Shown piece by piece: positions 16,438-24,338 of a DNA stretch of 40,405 nucleotides. Location: NCBI GenBank assembly GCA_003022925.1, contig PXRY01000046.1, positions 10,053 through 50,457 on the forward strand. Reading direction: 5' to 3'. This DNA is from Halobacteriales archaeon QS_8_65_32 (GTDB taxonomy: Archaea > Halobacteriota > Halobacteria > Halobacteriales > Halococcaceae). Each line of letters starts with the position of its first letter. The stretch's first letter is position 1. Under the pieces are notes generated by a model. It had not been told where the DNA came from, did no database searches, and worked only from the letters and a program-made list of their open reading frames with translations. The position numbers and the translations under genes are program-made.

Positions 16438-16665
16438 ATGCGCTTACGCCGGGGTGAGTTCGAGCGCATCCGATCGGTGTTAGCCGACGCCGACCCGGAC
16501 GAGCCCCTGACGGCGCGCGAAATCCTCGATCTCCTGGCCGAACACGGCGAGGAGTTCGACAGCGCCCACCGTGTCGCTACCGTACTGGGCCGACGGGCCG
16601 ACGACGGGGAGATCGAAGTCATCAGGGACCAACCCTATCGCTACCGGCTGGTCGATCTCCCCTAA
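16438..16665 (+). CDS. Small winged-helix-like protein
   Basis: A 75-aa protein: MRLRRGEFERIRSVLADADP, then EPLTAREILDLLAEHGEEFD, then SAHRVATVLGRRADDGEIEV and IRDQPYRYRLVDLP. The order helix, helix-turn-helix (TAREILDLL plus SAHRVATVLGRRA) and a beta wing (GEIEVIRDQPYRYRL) fits a minimal winged helix of about the size seen in haloarchaeal orphan regulators. DNA binding and regulatory role are inferred. The ORF track begins at 16210, but the TATA box at 16410 and the ATG at 16438 define a shorter, leaderless gene. Confidence 0.7.
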   Translation: MRLRRGEFERIRSVLADADPDEPLTAREILDLLAEHGEEFDSAHRVATVLGRRADDGEIEVIRDQPYRYRLVDLP

Positions 16666-16795
16666 CACGGACGCCCGTAGTCCGTTTCGCGCCCGCGCCG
16701 TGGTGTCGGGCCACGTCGAGATGACGGCCCGTGCTTCCATCGCTGTTCGTCGGTTTGTCTGGCTCGTCGTTCCTAAAACGCCGTGAAGAGGCCTC

Positions 16796-17599
16796 TTATC
16801 GGTTTGCCTCGAACCACTCGGCGGCGAAGTCGACCAGCTCGCGCTGACTCATCAGCTTCGCCGTCGCCGCGCCGACCCGTCCCTTCCGAACGCCGATCCG
16901 GCGCTCGAAGTCCGCGCCCAGTTCGGCGAAGTCGTCAGTGTTTCTCTCGACGGTCTCGTAGGTGGTCCAGATCCGCTCGCCGTCGTCGAGGATCGGCCCG
17001 CCGTTTTCGATCACCTCCTTCGGGACCTCGGCCCGATGTTCAGCGAGGTGTAAGGAGGTGCTCGCGTCGTGGCCGACGCCGAGCAACAAGACGTCGCCGT
17101 CGAGATCGTAGACGCGCGCCAGCGGCGAGCGTTCGCCCAACCCGTCGTCGAGCGCGTGGTCAGCGACGACTGCCTCGGCGTCCGCGCCCCACGCCGCGAA
17201 CGAAACCGCAGGGTGAGTGCTCCGGTGCGCTCCTGGATACCCTCGGAAGGTCTCGGGAACCGCACCGACACCCCGCGTCGGCGTGATCGCCGGTCGGTAC
17301 GCCGGCATCGTCTCGCGGATCCGCTCGATCCATCCGTCGGGGACCGGTGGGTTCTCCCACCCCGCCGGATCGCTCGCGCCGGTATGGGTCGGCACGACGA
17401 GGGTTCCGTCGTCGGTCACGGCCTCCTGCAAGGCGTCGACGACCGCCGGCGATCCACCGGAAACCCAGCCGAGCGCGCTCAGCGACGAGTGGACCAACAA
17501 CGCGTCGCCCGCCTCGACGCCGAGTTCGCGGAGGTCGGCGACGAGCGAGGCTACCGTGACCGGCTCGTCGACCCGCTCGATGGCGTCCGCTTCGCTCAT
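16796..17599 (-). CDS. AAC(3)-family N-acetyltransferase
   Basis: A 267-aa protein of the aminoglycoside 3-N-acetyltransferase family (antibiotic_NAT/YokD fold). Family motifs are LLVHSSLSALGWVSGGSPAV (about residues 34-53), DDGTLVVPTHTG, STHPAVSFAAWG, and LLLGVGHDASTSLHLAEHRA, where the His-Asp-x-x-Ser-x-x-His set lies in the CoA and substrate site. Known members acetylate the 3-amino group of aminoglycosides using acetyl-CoA. Archaeal ribosomes respond poorly to most aminoglycosides, so the natural substrate here is probably another amino compound. Start at ATG 17599 (MSEADAIERVDEP); the 60 upstream codons of the ORF track are Arg/Ser-rich. It lies 85 nt downstream of the S66 peptidase pseudogene in the same direction. 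Confidence 0.88.
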   Translation of the reverse strand: MSEADAIERVDEPVTVASLVADLRELGVEAGDALLVHSSLSALGWVSGGSPAVVDALQEAVTDDGTLVVPTHTGASDPAGWENPPVPDGWIERIRETMPAYRPAITPTRGVGAVPETFRGYPGAHRSTHPAVSFAAWGADAEAVVADHALDDGLGERSPLARVYDLDGDVLLLGVGHDASTSLHLAEHRAEVPKEVIENGGPILDDGERIWTTYETVERNTDDFAELGADFERRIGVRKGRVGAATAKLMSQRELVDFAAEWFEANR

Positions 17600-17684
17600 A
17601 TATCGGCGTGGTGAACGGGACGGGAATACCTGCCGGAACGATTCGAGCGGTCGCATGGAGCGAGCGCGCCGGTCGGAAGAAGGC

Positions 17685-18758
17685 TCAGACGAACGCGATC
17701 GATTCTCGATCGGGGTCGATCCGCACCTCGCCGCCGATCGGGAGGGATATCCGGGGATCGGTGTGGCCGAAGTCCACATTGAAGACCGCTACCGCGTCGG
17801 AGTCGTACTCGCGTAACTGTTCGACGACCGTATCCCGTATCGCCTCGCGGTAGGTCTCGAACTCGACCTCTCGGTCCGTGTCCGGCGAGAACGCCCGCGG
17901 TCGGCCGACGAGCACGCCGTCGAAGCGTTCGAGCAGTCCTCGCTCGCCCATCGCGCGAAGCGTGTAGCCGACATCGGCCGTGGAGGGCAGTTCCTCGGAC
18001 GTTTCGAGCGCGAGCACCGCGCCGTCGAGTTCCTCAGAATCGGGGAGATACCGCGACGCCTGGAGCTGCCAGCTCACGATCGCGTAACAGCCACCCCACA
18101 GGCGGCCCTCGATGGGTTCCCCGTTCGATTCGTCGGTCCCGGAGCCGTCACTCGATCCATTAGTACTACTCTCGCCGACCCACCAGTTCTAGCCGTCGTT
18201 CGCGCACCACTCGCGGGCCTCGCCCGACTCGAAGTCGTACCAGCCGTCCGACCACTCTTCGGCAGGATGGATCTCGCTGACTCGCTCCTCGAAGAAGGCC
18301 TGCCGGAGGTAGCGTTCGGTGTAGGGGTGGATCTCCCGGTCGACCGCGAGCGTCGGCATTGCGGCCGCGCCGTAGCTCACGATCCCGCGGTTCCAGAGGA
18401 AGAGCCGGAAGTTGTCATTGTCGCTGTAGCCGAAAAATCGTGTGGGGTTCTCGGCCAAGACCTCGGGGTCGAGGTGTTTCAGAACTCGCAGTTGATCGTC
18501 GCCGCCGGTAACGGCCATCACGCCCCCGACCTCGGGGTCGCGAAACGCTTTCATCAGATCCGCGGCGCGTTCTTCGGGATGGGCGTACAGCCACTCGGGG
18601 TCGCGGCGAGCGGTGTCGAAGACGACCGGATCGAGATCGAAGCCCTCGCGAAGGCGATCGAGGGCGATCTCTAAGGGTTCGTCGCTGGTGGCCGTTGACG
18701 GCGCGACGATCGCGATCCGGTCGCCGGGATCGAGCGGCGGCGGGTGAACGGTCTCCAT
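17685..18758 (-). pseudogene. S66 (LD-carboxypeptidase/MccF-like) gene interrupted by one in-frame TAG
   Basis: Two ORFs (18189-18758 and 17685-18077) are in the same frame, separated only by TAG at 18191-18189. Read through, they give a full-length ~357-residue S66 protein. The first part has DPGDRIAIVAPSTATSDEPL, then GGVMAVTGGDDQ and RFFGYSDNDNF, with the nucleophile Ser in GYSD. The second has EGRLWGGCYAIVSWQLQASR, LALETSEE (catalytic Glu) and FNVDFGHTDPRI (catalytic His). The stop falls in CANDG(stop)NWW, where relatives usually have Trp, so TGG to TAG is the simple explanation. The triad is split, so a truncated product would be inactive. S66 enzymes trim peptidoglycan or cleave microcin-C-like aminoacyl nucleotides; without peptidoglycan, the MccF-like role is more plausible. 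Confidence 0.85.
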
Positions 18759-18823
18759 GCCCTCCGGTGCGCTCGAAGCGGCCTAACCCTCACGACCGTT
18801 CGGGGCTCCGACCAGTAGTTTAA

Positions 18824-18841
18824 ATTTCGAATTTCGAAATT
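18824..18841. promoter_or_regulatory. AT-rich palindrome in the carB/S66 divergent promoter region
   Basis: ATTTCGAATTTCGAAATT contains a perfect 12-bp palindrome AATTTCGAAATT (18830-18841) and a tandem ATTTCGA (18824-18837). It lies 31-48 nt upstream of the carB TATA box and ~70 nt upstream of the S66 start. It is a candidate operator or activator site; no regulator is identified. Confidence 0.4.
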
Positions 18842-18871
18842 CGGCTTCGCGTATCGTAGCGTATCGTCGGG

Positions 18872-18877
18872 TTTATG
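18872..18877 (+). promoter_or_regulatory. TATA box of carB, selecting the start at 18905
   Basis: GGGTTTATGGCG lies ~30 nt before the ATG at 18905. The earlier in-frame ATG at 18875 lies inside this box and would be upstream of the transcript. Confidence 0.55.
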
Positions 18878-18904
18878 GCGAGGTGCGTACGACCGGCGGA
18901 CGAC

Positions 18905-21900
18905 ATGGCCGACGAGGACAGGACTATCTTGCTTATCGGTAGTGGCCCGATCCGGATCGGACAGGCCGCCGAGTTCGATTACTCCGGCGCGCAGGCGTGT
19001 CGCGCGCTCCAAGAGGAAGGGGCCCGAGTCGTCCTCGTCAATTCCAACCCGGCGACGATCATGACCGATCCGGAGATGGCCGACGCCGTCTACATCGAGC
19101 CGATCTCCACCGAGGCCATTACCGCAATTATCAAAAAAGAGCGACCGGACGGCGTTGTCGCCGGCCTCGGCGGCCAGACGGGACTAAATGTTACCGCCGA
19201 ACTCGCGGAGGAAGGCGTCTTAGAGGCGTTCGACGTCGAGGTCCTGGGGACGCCGCTCGACACGATCTATGCGACCGAGGACCGGGAGCTGTTCCGCCAC
19301 CGCATGGCCGAGATCGACCAGCCAGTCCCCCGTTCGACGACGATCTCGCTGGAAGACGGCGAGTCGGTCGCCGCGCTCGACAGTAAGGGACTCCGCGAGC
19401 GGGTCGAACGGGCGGTCGAGGAAGTGGGCGGGTTGCCGGTCATCTCGCGGACGACGTACACCTTGGGGGGGTCGGGATCGGGCGTCGTGAGCGAGATGGA
19501 CGAGTTGGTCGAGCGCGTACGGAAGGGGCTGCGCCTCTCGCGCAACAGCGAGGTCCTCGTCACTGAATCGATCTCGGGGTGGGTCGAACTCGAATACGAG
19601 GTGATGCGCGACGCCGATGACTCGTGTATCATCATCTGTAACATGGAGAACATCGACCCGATGGGCATCCACACCGGCGAATCGATCGTCGTCACCCCGA
19701 GCCAGGTGATCCCCGACCGGGGCCACCAGGCGATGCGGACCGCCGCGCTCGACGTGATCCGTGATCTCGGCATTCAGGGGGGGTGTAACATCCAGTTCGC
19801 CTGGCACGACGACGGCTCGCCGGGCGGGGAGTATCGCGTCGTCGAGGTCAACCCCAGGGTATCCCGGTCGTCGGCGCTCGCCTCGAAGGCGACGGGCTAC
19901 CCGATCGCCCGCGTCACGGCGAAAGTGGCGCTCGGCAAGCGCCTGCCCGAAATCGACAACGAAATTACCGGCGAGACGACCGCGGCGTTCGAACCGGCGA
20001 TCGACTACGTAGTCACGAAGATCCCCCGATGGCCCAAGGACAAGTTCGCCGACGTGGACTTCTCGCTCGGGACGGCGATGAAATCGACGGGGGAGGCGAT
20101 GGCGATCGGGCGCACCTTCGAGGAAAGTCTCCTGAAAGCGCTTCGCTCGACGGAATACGAACCGGCGGTTGAGTGGGCGAACGTCACGGACGCGGAATTG
20201 GAGGCCGACTACCTCGAAACGCCGACGCCCGATCGCGCCTACGCGATGTTCGAGGCGACGAACCGGGGGTACTCCGTCGCGGCAATCGCGTCGCTGACGG
20301 GTATCGAGCCGTGGTACGTCGAGCGCTACGCCCGGATCGCGGAGGCCGCCACAGCGGCCGCGACCGGCGAGGTCGAGTCGGCGGTCGCCGCGGGCTTTAC
20401 GAGCACGGAAGTCGCCGCGATGGCCAACGGCGGAACGGTTCCGCACGCTACTGCCATCGATCCCCCTGCCGACGAAGCCGATGACGAGAGTACTCCGACC
20501 GCAATCGACGGAGGGACGACCGGCGGCGAGGACCGGACGGGAACCGACGGCGAGACGGCCGGGATCGACGGCGAGCCGATCGATGTCGAAACGGTCGAAT
20601 CGGTCGGCCCGGCGAGGCGGTACAAGCAGGTCGACACCTGCGCCGGGGAGTTCGCCGCCTCGACCCCCTATTATTACTCCGCCCGGGACCCGCTCTCGGG
20701 GCTCGGCGGCGAGGAGGTCCAGGTCGATCGGGACACAGAATCGGTCGTGATCGTCGGCGGCGGCCCGATCCGGATCGGTCAGGGCGTCGAGTTCGATTAC
20801 TGCACTGTGCACGCCGTCCTCGCACTCCGCGAGATGGGGATCGAGGCCCACGTCGTGAACAACAATCCCGAGACGGTCTCGACGGACTACGACACGTCCG
20901 ACGGCCTGTTTTTCGAGCCGATCACTGCAGAGGAGATCACCGACGTCGTCGAGGAGACCGGAGCCGATGGCGTCATGGTCCAGTTCGGCGGCCAGACCTC
21001 CGTCGACGTTGCCCGCCCCCTCGAGACCGAGATCGAGCGCCGGGACCTCGACTGTGAGGTGCTGGGAACGAGCGTCGACGCGATCGACCTCGCGGAGGAC
21101 CGCGATCGGTTCAATCGCTTAATGAACGAGCTGGGGATCGCCCAGCCCGTCGGCGCGAGCGCACGCAGCCGCCAGCAAGCCCTCGATCTGGCACACGAGA
21201 TCGGCTATCCCGTGCTCGTCCGGCCGTCATACGTCTTGGGGGGACGGGCGATGGAGGTCGTGCACTCGGACGCCGACCTCGAACGCTACATCGAAGAAGC
21301 GGTGCGGGTAAGCCCCGAGAAACCGATCCTCGTCGACGACTTCCTCGCTGGTGCGATCGAACTCGACGTCGACGCCGTGGCCGACGGGGAGGACGTCCTG
21401 ATCGGCGCGATCTTGGAACACGTCGAGTCGGCAGGGGTGCATTCGGGTGATTCGGCGTGTGTGATCCCGCCGCGGTCGCTCGGTCGCGCGGTCAACCGCA
21501 GGGTTCGGGAAGTCACCGAGGAGATCGCCCGCGCGCTCGGCACCGTAGGACTGCTCAACGTTCAACTCGCAGTGAAGGATGGCGAGGTGTACGTGCTCGA
21601 AGCCAATCCCCGCTCCTCCCGTACTGTTCCGTTCGTCTCGAAGGCCACGCGGGTCCCGATCGCGAAACTCGCCGCGCAGGTCATGGCCGGAGCGAGCCTC
21701 GCCGACCTCGACGCCACCGAACGGGTCCCGGCCCAGGCGAGCGTGAAGGAAGTCGTCCTCCCGTTCGATCGCCTCCCGAGGAGTGACCCCCGCCTCGGCC
21801 CGGAGATGAAGAGTACGGGAGAGGTCATGGGCACCGCAGAGTCGTTCGGCCGGGCGTACGACAAGGCTCAGGACGCAACGGACAAGCCGGTGCCCGAAAG

Positions 21901-22252
21901 CGGCACTGCGGTCGTCGATCTGGACAGCGAGGGCTTTCCGAGCGCCGACTCCGCTGCGGGGAAGGAGCTCCGCGAGGCGTTCGCCGAATCGTTCGAGTTG
22001 CGGGCGTTCGAGAACGACGAGGCGTTCGCCGGAGCGATCCGAGCGGGCGAAATCGACCTCATCGTCTCGCGCGAGCGCGAGCCCCTGGAGGTCGCCGTCG
22101 AGGAAGGCGTCACCTACTTTTCGACGCTGCCGAGCGCGGAGGCCGCCTTAGACGCGATCGCGGCGAAGGACGAACCATTGTCGGTACAGCCGATCGGCGA
22201 CCGGCCGGTTCGTCAGGAATTCTGGGGCCAGCCGAAAGGGAACCAGGATTAG
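18905..22252 (+). CDS. carB: Carbamoyl-phosphate synthase large subunit
   Basis: A 1115-aa enzyme making carbamoyl phosphate from bicarbonate, ATP and ammonia (from CarA) for pyrimidines and arginine. The two homologous halves each start with the phosphate loop (GSGPIRIGQAAEFDYSGAQA near residue 9; GGGPIRIGQGVEFDYCTVHA near 615). ATP-grasp motifs include RTTYTLGGSGSG, ENIDPMGIHTGES, EVNPRVSRSSAL and, in the second half, RPSYVLGGRAMEV, VHSGDSAC and EANPRSSRTVPF. The C-terminal allosteric MGS-like domain is present and ends near QPKGNQD. An unusual ~50-residue acidic Gly/Asp/Thr-rich insert (about residues 517-567) lies in the linker before the second half. carA is not adjacent. The start follows the TATA evidence. 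Confidence 0.97.
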   Translation: MADEDRTILLIGSGPIRIGQAAEFDYSGAQACRALQEEGARVVLVNSNPATIMTDPEMADAVYIEPISTEAITAIIKKERPDGVVAGLGGQTGLNVTAELAEEGVLEAFDVEVLGTPLDTIYATEDRELFRHRMAEIDQPVPRSTTISLEDGESVAALDSKGLRERVERAVEEVGGLPVISRTTYTLGGSGSGVVSEMDELVERVRKGLRLSRNSEVLVTESISGWVELEYEVMRDADDSCIIICNMENIDPMGIHTGESIVVTPSQVIPDRGHQAMRTAALDVIRDLGIQGGCNIQFAWHDDGSPGGEYRVVEVNPRVSRSSALASKATGYPIARVTAKVALGKRLPEIDNEITGETTAAFEPAIDYVVTKIPRWPKDKFADVDFSLGTAMKSTGEAMAIGRTFEESLLKALRSTEYEPAVEWANVTDAELEADYLETPTPDRAYAMFEATNRGYSVAAIASLTGIEPWYVERYARIAEAATAAATGEVESAVAAGFTSTEVAAMANGGTVPHATAIDPPADEADDESTPTAIDGGTTGGEDRTGTDGETAGIDGEPIDVETVESVGPARRYKQVDTCAGEFAASTPYYYSARDPLSGLGGEEVQVDRDTESVVIVGGGPIRIGQGVEFDYCTVHAVLALREMGIEAHVVNNNPETVSTDYDTSDGLFFEPITAEEITDVVEETGADGVMVQFGGQTSVDVARPLETEIERRDLDCEVLGTSVDAIDLAEDRDRFNRLMNELGIAQPVGASARSRQQALDLAHEIGYPVLVRPSYVLGGRAMEVVHSDADLERYIEEAVRVSPEKPILVDDFLAGAIELDVDAVADGEDVLIGAILEHVESAGVHSGDSACVIPPRSLGRAVNRRVREVTEEIARALGTVGLLNVQLAVKDGEVYVLEANPRSSRTVPFVSKATRVPIAKLAAQVMAGASLADLDATERVPAQASVKEVVLPFDRLPRSDPRLGPEMKSTGEVMGTAESFGRAYDKAQDATDKPVPESGTAVVDLDSEGFPSADSAAGKELREAFAESFELRAFENDEAFAGAIRAGEIDLIVSREREPLEVAVEEGVTYFSTLPSAEAALDAIAAKDEPLSVQPIGDRPVRQEFWGQPKGNQD

Positions 22253-22287
22253 TCGTACGTAACATCGGGTCCCCTGTTCTCACAGCG

Positions 22288-23000
22288 ATGGACGCGGATG
22301 AAAAGGAACTGACCGAACCCCGACGGGCCGTTCGCTCGACATCGTACTCCTGTACTGTTTATATCGATCGTATCGAACGGATCGACACGGACGAGCAGGA
22401 CTACCGCGAGGCCATCGAGACCGCCTTTCCCGAACTGGACCGTATCGAGGGCGACGACCTCCGCGAGGGGGTCTTCAACGCCTGGGCAGCGGCGATGGCG
22501 GACAACGAGGTGACGGACCTCGGAGCCTTCCGTGGTTTCCCCGGCCCAGCGGGATTTGGCCCCCTCAACGGGTACCTGGTTTCCCACGTCCGGGACGTAA
22601 CGGGGGGTGCGCTCGCACTTTTCGAGAACCCAACCGAGCAGCGCGCGCCCGATGTCTCCATCGACCTCCTCGTCGTGGGCGCGCTCGTCCACGACGTGAG
22701 CAAACTCTACGAGTTCGATGGAATGGCATCGACCGCCGTTGAACGGCTACTCGGTCACCCATATTACGGCGTTCCCGCGAGCGCAGCGAGTGGGAATTCG
22801 GAGCGAGTATCACAAGCGACGCACTCCACGTCGTCGTGACCGCGGGGCTCGGCCCCGAGGTGGCACACGTCGTGCTCTCACACAGTTCGCGAACGGTCGT
22901 CGAACCCGCTACTATCGAAGCCGAACTCGTCCGCCGAACCGACGAAGCCGCCGCCGCGGCGATCCGAACCCGGGCGGTAACGGACCTTCGAGATGGCTAA
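22288..23000 (+). pseudogene. HD-domain phosphohydrolase-like gene, frameshifted by a short insertion
   Basis: The first frame encodes DYREAIETAFPELDRIEGDD, then IDLLVVGALVHDVSKLYEFD (the HD pair) and ERLLGHPYYGV, then turns to unrelated residues. From 22827 another frame resumes the family sequence: HVVVTAGLGPEVAHVVLSHS, then RTVVEPATIEAELVRRTDEA, stop at 23000. Removing 53 nt (22774-22826) rejoins HPYYGV to HVVVTAGL exactly as in relatives, so a 53-bp insertion is the simplest reading. A TATA-like TTTATAT (22358-22364) lies downstream of the ORF-track ATG, and no in-frame start follows it, so the original start may also be lost. HD proteins hydrolyse phosphoesters with metal; substrate unknown. 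Confidence 0.78.
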
Positions 23001-23500
23001 TCCGAAAGTACATGAACGAGCGAACGGACCCTCCCGTGCTCCTTAGTCGTCGCCGTCGCCGAGCGACGCCCGGCCCGAACCGTGTGCCTCGCGTTCGCTC
23101 TCGTCCCCGCGTTTCGATTGCGAACGCGCCTTGGCGGCGAGCCGGACCATACAGAGCCAACAGCAGTCCTCGACGCGTTCGTAGTAACATCCCTTTCGCT
23201 GCCGAGGGAAGTGCCGACGGTCGTCGATCGGTCCGGTCACGACCCCGAGTCGGACGACGACTCGATCGCTCCCACTGCTCTCTTCACAGCTTCGTTTCGA
23301 CCGGTTCGGTATTCAATAGTGTCCATGAACTCCCATGGAACCGTCCCAGGTAACCGTTTCGAGGCCCGTGCTCTCTCGGCCGGTCGCCCCGACGTAGTAC
23401 TCGTTTCGCGTCCTTGCCCGTTCGAGTAAGGCAACCGCGCGCGAAATCTGTCTAAACGAGTGATTAATCTTATCTACTCGCATCGAAAACAACGGCCCAG
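23001..23500. other. 500-nt stretch, mostly non-coding
   Basis: This holds only the possible small Cys-rich gene on the minus strand (23043-23240). From about 23241 to 23460 I see no credible gene. The right end has an AT-rich promoter-like segment, GATTAATCTTATCTACTC (about 23462-23479), placed ~27 nt before the Bat-type HTH gene. Confidence 0.45.
23043..23240 (-). CDS. Small Cys-rich basic protein, unknown
   Basis: A 65-aa ORF starting at GTG: MTGPIDDRRHFPRQRKGCYY, then ERVEDCCWLCMVRLAAKARS and a hydrophilic tail SKRGDESEREAHGSGRASLG. Four cysteines in C-x8-C-C-x2-C spacing, with Trp and basic residues around, suggest a small zinc-binding or nucleic-acid-binding module. Codons fit haloarchaeal use (gac gac, gtc gag, cgg). 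I do not recognise the family, and no clear promoter is seen, so it may be spurious. It converges with the HD pseudogene. Confidence 0.45.
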   Translation of the reverse strand: MTGPIDDRRHFPRQRKGCYYERVEDCCWLCMVRLAAKARSQSKRGDESEREAHGSGRASLGDGDD

Positions 23501-24151
23501 ATGAGCATCGTCGTGTCCTACCGGCTCGATACACCCCTCCTTCGGGAGGCGCTCGCGGCCGTGCCGGCGCTCGGCCTGCGGGTCGAACAGGCGGGGGCGC
23601 TCGACGCGGCGTCGACGCTGCTTGTCGTTCGGGCTGCGGGCCGGGAGTTCGAGGCGTTCGAGGCGGCTCTTGAGGACGACCCGACGGTAACTGCCGCGAC
23701 GGTACTCGATGCGGAACTCGGCGGCGAGCGCGTCTATCAACTGGAAGTGCCTGCGGACGAGAGTACCTATACCGGCTGGCTGTCGCTCGGCGGGGTGTTG
23801 CTCGACGCGACGGCGACCGAAGCGGGGTGGGCGGTTCGGATGCGCTTTCCCGACCGGGAGGCCCTCTCGGCCTACCGCACGATCTGCCGGGAACGCGGCG
23901 TCGAGTTCGTACTGCGAAGCGTTCGGGACGCGACCGACTCGACGGAGGCCTACCCCTACGGCTTGACCGCCCCTCAGTACGAGATCCTCGCCGCCGCGCT
24001 CGAAGACGGATACTTCGAGGTACCGCGGGACACGAGGATGGGCGACCTCGCGACCGAGTTCGACATCTCCGATCAGGCCGCCTCCGAGCGGTTGCGCCGC
24101 GGGCTCTCACGACTACTGAGCAGCCTCGCCGTCGACGAATACTACCGCTGA
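23501..24151 (+). CDS. Bat-type helix-turn-helix transcriptional regulator (HTH_10)
   Basis: A 216-aa protein with the layout of haloarchaeal bacterioopsin-activator-like regulators. The N-terminal ~150 residues form a small sensor-like domain (MSIVVSYRLDTPLLREALAA, then YQLEVPADESTYTGWLSLGG). The C-terminal HTH_10 domain reads YGLTAPQYEILAAALEDGYF, then EVPRDTRMGDLATEFDISDQ and AASERLRRGLSRLLSSL, matching the 'LT..Q...L..A...GYF..PR..t..elA..lgis..a.s..LRra' signature. It probably binds DNA as a regulator; the target genes and the signal are unknown. The start is ATG at 23501, ~27 nt after an AATCTTATC TATA-like box. The next gene downstream is the broken oxidoreductase. Confidence 0.88.
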   Translation: MSIVVSYRLDTPLLREALAAVPALGLRVEQAGALDAASTLLVVRAAGREFEAFEAALEDDPTVTAATVLDAELGGERVYQLEVPADESTYTGWLSLGGVLLDATATEAGWAVRMRFPDREALSAYRTICRERGVEFVLRSVRDATDSTEAYPYGLTAPQYEILAAALEDGYFEVPRDTRMGDLATEFDISDQAASERLRRGLSRLLSSLAVDEYYR

Positions 24152-24338
24152 TGGGTAGCGGGGTCGGCCCGTCGGTCGACCGGTCTCTCGGCTGGCTGAC
24201 CGGCCGCTGACCGGCCTACCGATCAGCGTACCGGTCGACCGACGGACCGATCGATCGACAGGACACGGCCTCGAAACCTGCGGGCGCGAGCCTGGACCGA
24301 ACGGCCAAGGCTAAGACTCCGAGCGCCGTCGGACGGGT

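Noticed and set aside
18189-18191. TAG in the S66 gene as a pyrrolysine codon
   Set aside because: No pyl genes are visible, pyrrolysine use is not established for haloarchaea as far as I know, and Trp is the expected residue; a TGG to TAG mutation is simpler.
19220-20851. 543-aa minus-strand ORF inside carB
   Set aside because: Exact antisense shadow of a strongly conserved gene; the product is Arg/Asp-rich without any fold-like pattern. Long antisense ORFs are routine at this GC content.
23237-23434. 65-aa minus-strand ORF MPYSNGQGRETSTTSGRPAE
   Set aside because: Low-complexity, no start signals, and no residue pattern of a fold.
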